Positions 1 to 10,717 of a DNA stretch of 64,000 nt are shown here, in pieces (position 1 is the stretch's first letter; every line of letters begins with the position of its first letter). The DNA comes from Annona cherimola (lineage: Eukaryota; Streptophyta; Magnoliopsida; Magnoliales; Annonaceae), in assembly GCA_030490835.1 (NCBI GenBank), contig CM059973.1:89673641-89737640 (forward strand). The letters are read 5' to 3'. Both the position numbers and the translations under genes were made by a program. The notes under the pieces were generated by a model. That model was not told the DNA's origin. It did no database searches and saw nothing but the letters and a program-made list of their open reading frames with translations.

Positions 1-404
1 ACTTTCCTTGTAGTGGATATTTACAGATTTGTTTACGGATCGTATAGCGAAAAAGTACCACGTGTCGTTCCTTCGAAGTTGGAACTCTATTAATATTGTT
101 TAATACAACAAGCGACACTTTACGCAACAAATAAACATTGATGAATATAATGCCATTTTATGCAAGAGACAAAAAATTGCTACATGTAATATTATAATCA
201 GTAAAACATTGTTGCATATAGTTTTATACGGACCGAATAAGAATCTGCCACATATAATATTATGTACAGCTATTCCAGATTCTACTTTTAGTTTCATATG
301 TATTCATTTATTGCATTTAAAATATATGTCGTCATCTATATGCAGTAACATGATAGCAAAATATTTGTTTCTTACAATGATATGCAATTAATTTTTTTTA
401 TAAC

Positions 405-740
405 GCAACGAATTTTGATGTTGAAAATATTGGTTTTTTGGTTCTGCTTTTTTTTTTTAAAAAAACGAATTTTTGGTTGTGCTGTTTAGTTATAGTTTAA
501 TGAGTTTCTGTGAAATTTAAGAAGATTAGTCAAATTTAACAAAAAACTTCAATAAAATGGTATAAAAGATGTTGAAAATTGCAAAATTTCCCTCTAATAA
601 TCAAATCATTATCCATCAAACATCCGTTTTGCAAATGGTAGCGGACGTTTTAGTGTGGCTAAATCTTGTTTTATCCAAAACTATTCCTTTTTTCTAAAAG
701 TTATGTCACTGCTAGCATTTTGTGACACATTTTTGGCAAT
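405..740 (+). repeat. Direct repeat, copy 1 (uninterrupted)
   Basis: About 250-330 bp that recurs at 903-1590. Shared landmarks are 'tagtttaatgag/aattt', 'tggtataaa(a/g)gatg', 'atcaaatcattatccat', 'ggacgttttagtgtggc' and 'gttatgtcactgctagcattttgtgaca'. This copy lacks the foldback element present in copy 2, so it is an empty site. The first 400 bases and the 740-900 gap are AT-rich, and I see no gene in them. Confidence 0.7.
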
Positions 741-902
741 GCGTAACATTCTGCGCCACGAAAAGATTTATTTAATTACATAAATAATTATTGTCGTTAA
801 AAGTTAGATTTTACCGAAAATTACATAGTGAATGTTGGAAAAAGTAAGTGTGATTTATGTTAATGTTATAATGTACATTAATATAAAATTTGATTCATTT
901 AA

Positions 903-1590
903 CAGCGAATTTTGTTGTTGCAAATATTGATTTTTCTAGTTGTGCTATTTAGCTATAGTTTAATGAATTTTTGTGAAATTTAACAAGAGTAGTAGTATTT
1001 AATGGAAAACCTCAATCGAGTGGTATAAAGGATGATAAAAGTTACATATTTCCCTTTAATGATCAAATCATTATCCATTGATCATCTATTTTGCAAATAA
1101 TAGTGGACGTTTTAGTGTGGCCAGACTATGTTTTTATCTAAAACTATTTTTTTTCCGCCGAATGATCTTTTCCGACCGGTCGGAAATCACCGGATTTCCG
1201 ACCGGTCAAAAAATATATTTTTTTGCATTTTTTTTTGAAAAATAATTTTATAAACATGTTAATCTAATTATATTTAATCTATAAACCAAGTTTTATTATT
1301 TTTGGATATGTATATATATTTATTTTGGATTTTTAAATACAGGGGTATTTAAGTCATTTTAAATTTTCTTAAAATGACTTAAATACCCCTGTATTTAAAA
1401 ATCTAAAATAAATATATATACATATCCAAAAATGATAAAACTTGGTTTATATATTAAATATAATTAGATTAACATGTTTATAAAAATATTTTTAAAAAAA
1501 AGCAAAAAAATATATTTTTTGACCTGTCGGGAAAAGATCGGTACACTTCTTTTCCTTAGAGTTATGTCACTACAAGAGAACTAGCATTTT
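903..1590 (+). repeat. Direct repeat, copy 2 (split by a foldback element)
   Basis: Diverged copy of 405-740. Its homology stops at about 1156 and resumes at about 1547, on either side of the foldback element. Confidence 0.65.
1157..1546. mobile_element. Foldback (palindromic) MITE, Mutator-like by TSD
   Basis: The two halves are reverse complements. The left arm opens GCCGAATGATCTTTTCCGAC, and the right arm closes with its complement ending at 'gggaaaagatcggtac'. The centre is a long AT-rich hairpin around 1345-1375, with 'aggggtatttaagtcatttt' and its complement. The flanks read TTTTTTTCC at 1148-1156 and TTCTTTTCC at 1547-1555, an 8/9 match for a 9-bp TSD. The empty site in copy 1 of the flanking direct repeat supports insertion. 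A sibling lies at 34275-34798. Confidence 0.75.
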
Positions 1591-1950
1591 GTGACAAAAG
1601 ACTTTCGGTTAAGCGATTGTGTGGTGCATCCAAGACTTGTCGTTGAAATGATTGTGGTTGCTATGGTAGACCAGATGATATTCAGCTACATAACCTCATT
1701 GAATTTTGATTACAACATCAGGATGGGTCTCATGTAACTCAATTTTATTACTAGATTATTTCTCATATTACATACACTGGATTCTGCGGGGCATGTTAGA
1801 GTCATTCCTCAAAATAAAAAAATCCAACTACCCTGCATGAAACTCCTACCTCAAACCAACAAAGTCAAGATGGAAGATAGACGCAGACACCGAAGATACG
1901 AATCCACACTAGACAAACCACGACAGAGAGCAGCATCCACACTAGAGGAA

Positions 1951-1980
1951 ACCAGAGAGAGAGAGAGAGAGAGAGCGCGC
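1951..1980 (-). repeat. GA/GC microsatellite just 3' of the RALF-like gene
   Basis: An uninterrupted (GA)n run followed by GCGCGCGCGC sits just downstream, in gene orientation, of the stop at 1993. Similar GA runs lie just 3' of the RALF-like genes at 16561 and 27499, so the tract seems to be part of the duplicated gene unit, probably 3'UTR. Confidence 0.8.
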
Positions 1981-1992
1981 GCGCTCTGAAGG

Positions 1993-2331
1993 TCACTGGC
2001 TTCCCGGTTTATTACAATGATTTATATGGGTGCAGGGTCGAGTGTATGGTTTTCCGCGCGGGGGGTTTGGCTTAGCCGTGCCATGTTGGAGAGGCTTGTA
2101 CGGACCCGGCACCAAAATCCTTCTACTAATTTCAGAGTCCATCACGAACTCCACAGCTTCGTAGATGTTGATTTCAGTAGTGTCCACGAACAACTCATCC
2201 TCCGCATGGCAACTCCCGATGGTGCCATTACACGGTGCAGAAATAATCCCGTGGCATCTCCCACGGCAAAACAGCATTACAAGGATTCCCACAACCATAT
2301 AGAACCCCCTCCCCCTCAACGCAAATCCCAT
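1993..2331 (-). CDS. RALF-like secreted peptide precursor, divergent two-cysteine type (copy 1)
   Basis: Encodes 112 residues from the Met at 2331. An in-frame Met 40 codons upstream (2451) is less likely, because 2331 puts the hydrophobic core (MVVGILVMLF) at the usual signal-peptide position and matches the paralogues. Order: signal peptide (about 1-25), pro-region with CNGTIGSC (about 33-40), an acidic stretch, MDSEISRRIL, then a short basic tail with PYTRPC and NHC. RRIL fits the RRxL site cleaved by the Golgi protease S1P in RALF precursors. RALF peptides are apoplastic ligands of FERONIA-type receptor kinases. This one lacks YISY and the first mature cysteine pair, so only one disulfide is possible. 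No intron is needed, as is usual for the family. Its receptor and function are unknown. The family call is strong. Confidence 0.88.
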   Translation of the reverse strand: MGFALRGRGFYMVVGILVMLFCRGRCHGIISAPCNGTIGSCHAEDELFVDTTEINIYEAVEFVMDSEISRRILVPGPYKPLQHGTAKPNPPRGKPYTRPCTHINHCNKPGSQ

Positions 2332-2423
2332 GGCTGGCTGGCTAGCTATCCGCCTACTTCTTAATACCCCAAGTACTCCGCCGCCCACACTGCTGCGCAC
2401 ACATCGGCATAGAAGACATTTGG

Positions 2424-2434
2424 ACAATATATAC
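2424..2434 (-). promoter_or_regulatory. Probable TATA box of RALF-like copy 1
   Basis: On the minus strand the sequence reads TATATATTGT about 95 bases upstream of the ATG. The same block, about 50 bp with 'agaagacatttggacaatatat' and 'gactaaaagaa', is conserved upstream of the copies at 17897 (near 17980) and 22319 (22411-22420). It therefore looks like a retained core promoter. Confidence 0.6.
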
Positions 2435-2688
2435 ACGACTAAAAGAACCAACCCGCCGGAAGGAAGAAAGAAAACAACTCAAAGAAACAGGAGAATCAAT
2501 CACTTTGGTTGTATATTAGCACCGAAGGAAAACGGAAGGGATTGCTTTTGCTAAAGAGAGAGGAAAAGCAAAAGAAAGAGAGGATTTGCGGGACCAAGTA
2601 CGAGAACCACTGCGGAAGCACCGCGCACGAAGTTCAGGTGATGAGCTCGAGGTCGCTTCTGGGGTGCAACTGAGAGGACCAGAACGCT

Positions 2689-2880
2689 TTTGGGGAGCTT
2701 AGTTCCCTAATTATGGGGAGATGGTAGCCTTTGAAGTCAGAAAGAGAGAGCTAATTAAAAATGGCCAACCAAAAAATGATTCTCTTTGGGGAGCTTAGTT
2801 CCCTAATTATGGGGAGATGGTAGCCTTTGAAGTCAGAAAGAGAGAGCTAATTAAAAATGGCCAACCAAAAAATGATTCTC
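2689..2880 (+). repeat. Perfect 96-bp tandem duplication (2 copies)
   Basis: Copies at 2689-2784 and 2785-2880 appear identical. Each begins TTTGGGGAGCTTAGTTCC and ends ACCAAAAAATGATTCTC. It is non-coding, lies upstream of RALF copy 1, and looks recent. The remaining 2881-3178 shows nothing recognisable. Confidence 0.9.
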
Positions 2881-3178
2881 TTCATGCTATGAATAAACAT
2901 AGAATAGAAAATCATTTTAGTGAGAAATATAGATAACTATAAAATGGTAGAAATAATTAATAATCAGTGATTAAAGAGTTCGAATTCTTCTAATTTGGAT
3001 TTCTATTCCTCTCTATTCATCAAAGCAGAGCCAGAATTTTGTTACGGCCCAAAACTGAAAGGTAACAAAAGGTAACTTCTTGACGTTCGAGTGGTGATGA
3101 AGCAAAGGCAATGCGTTGCGTGATGGGCTTGCCATGGAAATTGGAAACAGAGTAGTTGGCAAATATTGTGGTGGACAA

Positions 3179-3500
3179 TGTTAGAGTTATACTCTTATTA
3201 GGTGTCCTAATTAGATGATAAGTCTTGGATTTAAAGATAGCCCAATCATATCTGGATTACGTACGCAATCTGAGTTCAGGTAGAACTACACTTCTAGTTG
3301 AGTCATGATGGTAAGGGCTCTATAAATATAGGAGTCTAGGTCCCTCTCTCACACGGTTTACATTATTAGTAGTTCCCATCTACTGCTAGTATTATAGGGA
3401 GAAGTGTTGAGAGAGAAGACCTAGTGCTCTACTCGGTCTACAGGTGGAATCTACGCACACATGGATTCAGGTACGCTTCCGCATCACATGATTTCCAACA
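3179..3500 (+). repeat. 5' LTR of the copia element
   Basis: Starts TGTTAGAGTTATACTC and ends TTCCAACA, followed immediately by the PBS. It contains a TATA box (TATAAATA, 3321-3328) with the transcription start expected about 30 bases downstream. It matches 10718-11037. Confidence 0.92.
3321..3330 (+). promoter_or_regulatory. TATA box within the 5' LTR
   Basis: TATAAATATA in the context 'gggctctataaatatagg', repeated in the 3'LTR from 10874. Confidence 0.75.
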
Positions 3501-3502
3501 TG

Positions 3503-3514
3503 TGGTATCAGAGC
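3503..3514 (+). promoter_or_regulatory. Primer binding site (tRNA-iMet)
   Basis: TGGTATCAGAGC lies two bases after the 5'LTR end. It is the standard plant Ty1/copia PBS complementary to the initiator methionine tRNA 3' end. Confidence 0.9.
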
Positions 3515-4059
3515 CAAGTTTCGATTTTGGGTATTATAGATTCCACCCATAATTTGTATGAAACATTTATCCGTGAAATTATTTTGTTACGGATTAATTA
3601 CTTGATCTATATTTTTTTTCTTCATGCCATATGAATGCATGTATATGCCGAATCATGTTATACGGAATATTCATTATGGATTCAGAATATTCATTATTAA
3701 TATTGGTTCTATTAATGAATGCATTATGCTATAAATATTTTATGACGGCATGCTTAAATCTGTTTAATGTGATTTTCATTCTGGTTTAATTAAAGACGCA
3801 AAACATGCCGTTGAGAATTAGCTGGATAATGATTTGAAATTATAGATAATGTTGCTGCCGTTTCTAGCTAGTCTATGCTCTCCGTTTCTAGCTATTCTAT
3901 GCTCTACGTAAATGTGCATATATTATTAATTATTATATTATATGTGTCATGTACCACATTCAATGCTTGCATTAAAATATTGATTATTATATAATATACA
4001 TCATATAAAAGTGGAAGCATTGAATTGAATATAATATTTAGAAACGGATGGGTCTTTCA

Positions 4060-4930
4060 ATTAAAATAATAAATAAATAAATAAATAAAAAAGGGGGAAA
4101 ACGAATACCTGCTGCCATGGACGAATGCCCTGCCTGTCGCTGCCATCCGAATGAACGACACCGGGCAACGCTGCTCGCTCAAGGAACCAGCGCCGGAGCA
4201 GATGCCCGCGATCTGCGGCGTTGGAGATGCCGGGCTGCATCGTGACAGCAGAACGAGATTATCTGCGGCGTCAATTGCTGCCGTGACCCGACCCCTGCTG
4301 CTGGTGCGAAGCTGCGTTTCTGCGGCTAGAAGGAGACAGATCGGAGCCGGAGAAGCTCGAAGCTGCCGCTGCTGAGCGCTGTCAACACCGGAGAAGATGG
4401 CAGCGAGCAGCAGGCGACGACTGGCTGGATGCGACACGAGATCTGCTAGCTGTTTGGACGGTGACTGGCAGCCGGCGGCAGCACAGGCAGCAGCGACGCC
4501 GGCGACGAAGCCGACGGTTGCAGCATCGGCGCTAGAGAAGAGCGGCGACGGGCGGCAGCGAACGGCTCTAGCGTGTGGCAGCCGGGCGGCAGGGCATGTG
4601 CGGCAGGCTAGGGCTTCTCTTGTTTGGGGAAGGAGAAAGAAATTTTACAAATAAAACCCCTGGCTGGATAAAATTACAGAAAGGCCCCTTAAACGAACAA
4701 TTTTTCAATAAAACCCTCCTTTTGGCTAATTTTGCAAATAGGTTCTCTCCCTCTTTAGCGGGCTTCGGCATTTTGGGGCTCCACTAAGCCCATAAAGAAT
4801 AGCCCACTAAGCCCATGAGTTGGCCTTGTTTAGTTAAGCCCATTTTGGGGCATTTCCGGCCTGGGCTTGAACCAACATCTCAGGCCCAGCAGAGACAGCC
4901 CATATAAGAGGCCCATCCAGATTATATGTG
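4060..4930 (-). other. GC-rich, gene-like block inside the copia leader
   Basis: In contrast with the AT-rich leader around it, 4090-4630 is strongly GC-rich. Bases 4640-4920, read on the minus strand, resemble a plant promoter and 5'UTR: several TGGGCC/TGGGCT (site II-like) motifs, then an AGCCCTAG telo-box-like motif, then GC-rich sequence with an open minus frame (4057-4437, 126 codons) of low-complexity Ala/Arg/Ser composition. I recognise no protein. It may be captured host sequence or an old leader component of this copia lineage. Confidence 0.45.
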
Positions 4931-5339
4931 CAATTAATTCATGTGATTGATATATAAATGCCTAATTAGCAATATATATTTGTGATTTATTGTTTTTCAA
5001 TGGATTCAACATTAATTCATGTGATTAGTTTATAATTGCTTGATTAGCAATTTATTTCTGAATTATTGCTTTTCAGTTAATATTAAGCATGTATGTATAT
5101 ATATATGAATAATTATAAATTATGATTATTAAATTTTATAGTGAGATTATATTCCATGGCATGACTGGAGGTTGGTATCTAGGCAAGAGGTATTGAAGAG
5201 GATCACGTGGTTATTTAATTAGGTCCCTGCTATGCAGGGGGAGCCTCCCACGCCCCACCTCACTTACCTGGCCGACCGAAAGAAATAATATGAAATTTAA
5301 TCGCTCATAATAAATTTAAATAATCATTATTATTGAATT

Positions 5340-5760
5340 ATTCATATATATTATACTCTATAATTTATATTAATAATTTTGATTGTATATTTTGGTTACC
5401 CCAAAGGGTCTAAAATATATTTTCAAAATTATTAATTAAATGGAGAAAATATTATTGTTTATTTTTCTCATAATAGAAATTGTAACTAATTATCATTATG
5501 CAATTTATGTTTAATAAATATTGTTCATCTTTATGCCTTATGTTGCCCTGAAGGGTCTAAGATGTTTAGTTAATCAAATTTATTAAACAAAGAGAGAATA
5601 ACATGATTTTTCCTCTCATAATAGAAATTGCATTATTCAAGAATATTATATTATAGTTCTATCCGAAGGTAGCTATAATTTAATATTTATCAATAATTAA
5701 CTAGAACTGCATAAACGCGGGAAATTGTCTACCCGAAGGTGGGGATTTCTTGACTTTATG
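5340..5760 (+). repeat. Reiterated modules in the copia leader
   Basis: Four short imperfect hairpin-like modules recur: 'ggttaccccaaagggtct', 'ttgccctgaagggtctaag', 'tatccgaaggtagc' and 'tacccgaaggtgggg'. The first two are each followed by a diverged copy of a roughly 145-bp segment ending in 'ctcataatagaaattg'. Possibly RNA structure for packaging or translation, but this is inferred only from repetition. Confidence 0.5.
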
Positions 5761-5937
5761 TATTCATAATTAATTATTGAATATTATTGTTTATCATAGC
5801 ATTATTAAATATAATCATGCATTATTGCTTGTGTGGTTAAGTTTTATAATTTTAGCTATGATTAATTAATGTTAATGGAATTGTTACATAATATTTTATC
5901 TGAATAGTAACGTGAGCGTAATCATTGTTTTACAGCT

Positions 5938-7095
5938 ATGGCTCCTGTTCCTCAATCTCATCTGTCTAATATCCCGACACTGAATGGATCAAATTATTCT
6001 GATTGGCATGAGCAATTACTTATCACATTAGGATGTTTGGACCTGGATTTAGCCCTTCGTGTTGCAAAACCTAATGAAATAATGCCTGAAAGTACTAATA
6101 GTCAAAAGATTCAATTTGATAAATGGGAGCGTTCCAACAGGTTGTCTCTTATGATTATAAAGAGTATAATAGAAAGGAATATCAGGGGTTCTATTTCTGA
6201 CCCTGAAAATGAAAGTGCCAAAACTTATCTAGACTCAATTAAGAAAAAATTCAGTGGGTCAGATAAAGCATTGGCTGAAATGCTCACTAACAAATTGACT
6301 TCAATGAAATATGATGGCATTTGTGGAGTGCGAAAGCACATAATGAAAATGTCAAATATAGCTGGGAAACTTAATGAACTAGGGATGAAAATCTCTGACT
6401 CTTTCCTAGTCATATTTGTCTTAAACTCTCTTCCATCTCAGTTTTCTCAATTCAAAATTTCCTATAACACACAAAAGGATAAATGGACTTTAAATGAATT
6501 AATATCCATGTGTGTACAAGAGGAAGAAAGATTAAAGCAAGATGGATCAATGCCTATCTATTTCACATCGACTACTAAGCAGTACAAGTCAAAGAAAGGA
6601 AAAGGGAAGAATAAATTCCCATTAAAGAAAGGCTTAGAGGATGGATTGAAAAAGACCGCTGAGAAGTGTCATTTCTGTAAAAAGAAAGGACATTTTAAGA
6701 AAGATTGTCTCAAGCGGAAAAGTTGGTTCGAAAAGAAAGGTAACAATTATGTACATGTTTGCCTTGAAACCAATTTCATAAACGTATCCTCTAATTTATG
6801 GTGTATTGACTCTGGTGCTGCTATCCATGTTTCAAACTCTTTGCAGGCATTCCATTCAACCCGCAACCCAATACCACATGAGTCGTCTATTTTAATGGGC
6901 AATCTGACCAAGTCTAAAGTTAAAGCAGTAGGAAATTGCAGACTTCGCCTTGACACCGGGCATTTTTTAGAACTGCATGAAGTTTTTTATGTTCCGTCCA
7001 TTTCTAGAAATTTAATTTCTTTGCCAAAACTTGATGTAATAGGTTATTCTTTCAGTTTTGCAAACTCCATCCACCTTAAATGTATGTGCTGGTAA
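5938..7095 (+). pseudogene. Copia gag and protease (5' part of gag-pol, ends at a frameshift)
   Basis: Runs 385 codons. It opens MAPVPQSHLSNIPTLNGSNY, typical of plant copia Gag (UBN2/DUF4219-like, with W and 'LNGSNYxxW'). A CCHC zinc knuckle (C-x2-C-x4-H-x4-C, CHFCKKKGHFKKDC) lies at residues 244-257. The aspartic protease motif WCIDSGA has its catalytic Asp at about 291. The frame ends at 7093-7095, just before the GAG-pre-integrase domain, which continues in the next frame from 7058. Known copia elements encode one polyprotein, so this is a disabling frameshift rather than programmed expression, though the latter cannot be fully excluded. Confidence 0.9.
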
Positions 7096-7208
7096 TAAAC
7101 GTGGTATAATTGATGAAAATTCCTCCATGTTGTGGCATAAAAGGTTGGGTCACATATCGAAAGAAAGGATGCTAAGATTAGTAAAAGATGGGGTATTACC
7201 TACTCTAG
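7058..7208 (+). pseudogene. Copia GAG-pre-integrase segment, before the MITE insertion
   Basis: In the same frame as the downstream pol. Contains 'LWHKRLGHISKERM', the HKRLGH motif of the GAG-pre-integrase domain, and ends at PTL where the MITE enters. The MITE plus one 3-bp TSD is 399 bases, so the insertion does not change frame, but it brings in stops (first at 7247). Confidence 0.85.
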
Positions 7209-7604
7209 GGGTGTGTTTGGTATTTATAAAAACTCGTAAAATCACGTAAAACTTTTCAAACACAGGGCGGCTGGTGAAAAACCCGTCGTTTCACCGTTCC
7301 GTCGTCGCGGCTTTCTGCCATCCTGTGTACTACAGCAACAGGAGTCGGCAACAGGAGTCGTGTACAGCAGCGTGGACAGATAATTTCGCTGGCTATTATT
7401 TAGCGCGCAAGGATGTTTGGTGAGATGAGCTCCGCTGGCCATTGTATGAAATTCAGCGCGCAAATAATTTTGCTGGCTATTATCATACACGACGCATTAA
7501 TCGTCGTGTACAGCAGCGTGGACAAAACGACCGGATGGGCTGATGGGACAGTTTTTAACAGCGAAAACCCGTCGCCCGTTTTTTCGCGAATGCCAAACAC
7601 ACCC
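7209..7604. mobile_element. 396-bp MITE inside copia pol (TAG TSD, GGGTGTGTTTGG ends)
   Basis: Left end GGGTGTGTTTGGTATT, right end AATGCCAAACACACCC, with TAG on both sides (7206-7208 and 7605-7607). The empty site would read CTCTAGATTTT and joins PTL to DFTDF in pol. The 3-bp TSD and ends suggest PIF/Harbinger-like, but Harbinger prefers TTA/TAA, so the class is tentative. A relative with the same ends and TSD is at 34435-34715. Confidence 0.85.
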
Positions 7605-10297
7605 TAGATTTTACTGATTTTAGCATATGTATCGATTGTATTAAAGGAAAACAAACCAAAATTCAGAAAAAGAGTGCCACGAGAAGCAATGGACTTTTAG
7701 AATTGATCCATACCGATATTTGTGGTCCATTTTCATCATGTATTGGAGGTCAAAAGTACTTTATCACGTTTATTGATGATTTCTCACGTTATGGTTTTAT
7801 TTTCCTATTACATGAAAAGTCTGATTCTTTGAATACTTTTAAAATATTCAAAGAATTAGTAGAAAAGAAATTGGATAGAAAAATTAAAGTTGTGAGATCT
7901 GACAGGGGTGGTGAATATTATGGTAAACATGGTCAATTAGGTCGAATCCCTGGTCCATTTGCTAAATATCTAGAAGAAAATGGTATTGAACCTCAATACA
8001 CGATGCCTGGAACTCCCCAACAAAATGGAGTTGCTGAAAGGAGAAATCGTACTCTCATGGATATGGTGAGAAGTATGATCAGCAACTCATCTTTACCCTT
8101 ATTTTTGTGGAGTGAAGCCTTGAAAACCGCTATGTATATCCTCAACAGAGTTCCCAGTAAAGCTGTTCCTAAAACTCCATTTGAGTTATGGACAGACAGG
8201 AAACCCAGTTTGAGGCATATGCATATTTGGGGTTGTCAAGCAGAAGCAAGGATACTCAACCCACAAGAAAAGAAATTGGACCCAAGGACTATTAGTTGTT
8301 TCTTTATTGGGTATCCAGAATGGTCTAAAGGGTATAGATTTTACAGTTCGTCCCATAATACTAGGATCATTGAGACCGGAACAGCTCGATTCATTGAGAA
8401 TGACGAAAATAGTGGGAGCATAACTCCACGAAATATGGAATTTGAGGAAATTAGAGATCCTTCCTCTAGTTCATCACTAATGGATGCAAGAACTGAGATT
8501 GTTGATTATAACATGACAAATCAACAACCAGTAATTGCTATGCAGCCTACGGAAGAGACTAATAATGAATCGATCTCAATTCCAAATGACATTCATCCAA
8601 ATGATAATGTAGAACATATTAATGAGCCAAGAAGGTCTAATCGAATGAGGAGACCTGCTATTTCAGATGACTACATTATATATTTGGAAGAATGTATTGA
8701 CGATCCTTGTATTGAAAATGATCCATTAAATTTTAAAGAAGTCATTAATAGTGAAAAGTCTGAATTATGGATCAATGCTATGAAAGATGAATTAGAATCC
8801 ATGTTTCAAAACAAAGTTTGGGATCTTGTTACGTTGCCTAAAGGGAGCAAACCTGTTGGTTGTAAATGGATATTCAAAACCAAACGGGACCCTAAAGGTA
8901 ATGTAGAAAGATATAAAGCCAGACTTGTTGCCAAAGGATTCACACAAATAGAAGACATTGATTATAAAGAGACATTTTCACCTGTCTCTAGAAAAGACTC
9001 ATTCAGAATTATTATGGCATTAGTGACTTACTTTGACTTAGAGTTACACCAAATGGATGTAAAGACGGCATTCCTGAATGAGGATTTAGAAGAAGAGGTA
9101 TACATGGTGCAACCTGAAGGATTTGAAATGGAAGGAAAGGACACATTAGTATGCAAATTAAAGAAATCTATATATGGACTTAAACAAGCTTCCCGACAGT
9201 GGTATTTAAAGTTCAACAGAGTTATCACTTTCTTTGGATTTACAGAAAACATTGGTGACCAATGTATATATCTAAAGTTGAGTGGGAGCAAGTTTATATT
9301 TCTGATTCTATATGTAGATGATATTTTACTTGCTACTAATGATTTAGGTCTTTTACATGACACTAAAAATTTCCTTTCTGAACATTTTGATATGAAAGAT
9401 ATGGGTGAGGCATCATGTGTCATAGGCATTGAGGTTCATCTAAATAGGCCTAAAAGACTTTTAAGGTTATCACAAAGGGCGTATATTAATAAAATTTTAG
9501 AAAGGTTCCAAATGTCAAATTGCTCATCATGTGAAGTGTCAATCTTTAAAGGTCAAAAATATGGTCTACATCAGTGTCCACAGAATGAGATTGAGAAACA
9601 GGAAATGAGGTCCATCCCATATGCTTCTGCTCTTGGGAGCATGATGTATGCACAAGTTTGCACGCGTCCTGACATCAGTTATGCAATGGGACTACTTGGA
9701 AGATATCAAAGCAATCCAGGAATGGAACATTGGAAAGCAGTAAAGAAAGTAATGCGATATCTCCAAGGAACTAAAGATTATGAGCTCACATATGCGAAAA
9801 TTGATCAATTAGAAGTGATCGGTTACACAGATTCAGATTATGCTGGTTGTACAGACAGCAGAAGATCCACGTCAGGCTATGTTTTCCTATTAGCCGGTGG
9901 AGCAGTTTTATGGAAGAGTGGGAGACAAAATCGTGTAGTCGACTCTACCATGGAAGCTGAATTTGTCGGCTGTCATGAAGCATCCTCACATGCACTTTGG
10001 TTGAGAAAATTTATCTTAGAGCTTAAAATTATGGATTCTATCTCTAAGCCTCTGAGAATCAGTTGTGACAATTCATCAGCGATTAGCTTCTCCAATTATA
10101 GAAGAATTACTGGCGCTAACAAGCATATTGATGCTAAGTTTATGTCAGTACAAGAAAGGATTAATGATCATCTGATATCGATTAGTTTTGTTGGTACTGC
10201 CGACATGATTGCTGATCCCATGACTAAGGCTCTGGCGCCTAAGGTCTTTTCTGGACATATAAGAAATATGGGTCTTGTAATGTGGGATAATTATTGA
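7605..10297 (+). pseudogene. Copia pol: integrase, reverse transcriptase, RNase H
   Basis: Open from just after the MITE; the Met-initiated part starts at 7703 (864 codons). In residues from 7703: the integrase D,D,E triad is at D5 (HTDICGPF), D67 (RSDRGGEY) and E112 (NGVAERRNRT). RT begins with 'KWIFKTKRDPKGNVERYKAR' and has its catalytic YVDD at 537-540. RNase H shows TDSDYAG near 709 and STMEAEF. The polyprotein ends at 10297. The domains themselves look intact, so the element could be a source of trans-acting enzymes only if expressed from this downstream frame, which I consider unlikely. Confidence 0.93.
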
Positions 10298-10702
10298 TGT
10301 AATCGATACACTTTGAGATCTCATGTTGGATGATTATTTTCTTTTGTTTCATTATGGTATTTTGTTGACAATTTTATGTGATTTGGAAACAAAAGATTTT
10401 ATCTATTTGATATTAATGTGGGACATTAAAATCACATAATTGTAAATCTGCCATTAAGAACTTAGTCAAGTAAATTTGTTAATATCGTGATGCATGGAAG
10501 GAAGTATGTTATATTTGCATATAACCGTCATGATCCATGTTAACAAATTTTCTTAACTTAAGTATTAAAGTTGGATTGCGTATGTAATGACTGGGCATGT
10601 TTTTTTTTAAATGAGTGCACTCGTCCGGTAATTTTCAAATATTAAATCCAAGGATTATATTTTAATATAATTTTCTTTTCTTTCTTAATTTTATTTTAAT
10701 TA

Positions 10703-10717
10703 GGACAAGTGGGAGAA
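10703..10717 (+). promoter_or_regulatory. Polypurine tract
   Basis: GGACAAGTGGGAGAA directly abuts the 3'LTR start, the expected plus-strand primer. Bases 10298-10702 are the non-coding 3' region of the element. Confidence 0.88.

Noticed and set aside
2017..2364. 115-codon plus-strand frame
   Set aside because: Antisense shadow of RALF copy 1.
4057..4437. 126-codon minus frame in the copia leader as a gene
   Set aside because: Low-complexity Ala/Arg/Ser composition in GC-rich DNA, with an overlapping plus frame; no domain. Kept only as part of the GC-rich block.
5938..7095. Programmed frameshift between copia gag and pol
   Set aside because: Plant copia elements usually use one frame, the break lies after protease rather than at a gag-pol junction, and no slippery site is evident.
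9028..9429. 133-codon minus frame in copia pol
   Set aside because: Antisense shadow of the reverse transcriptase coding sequence.
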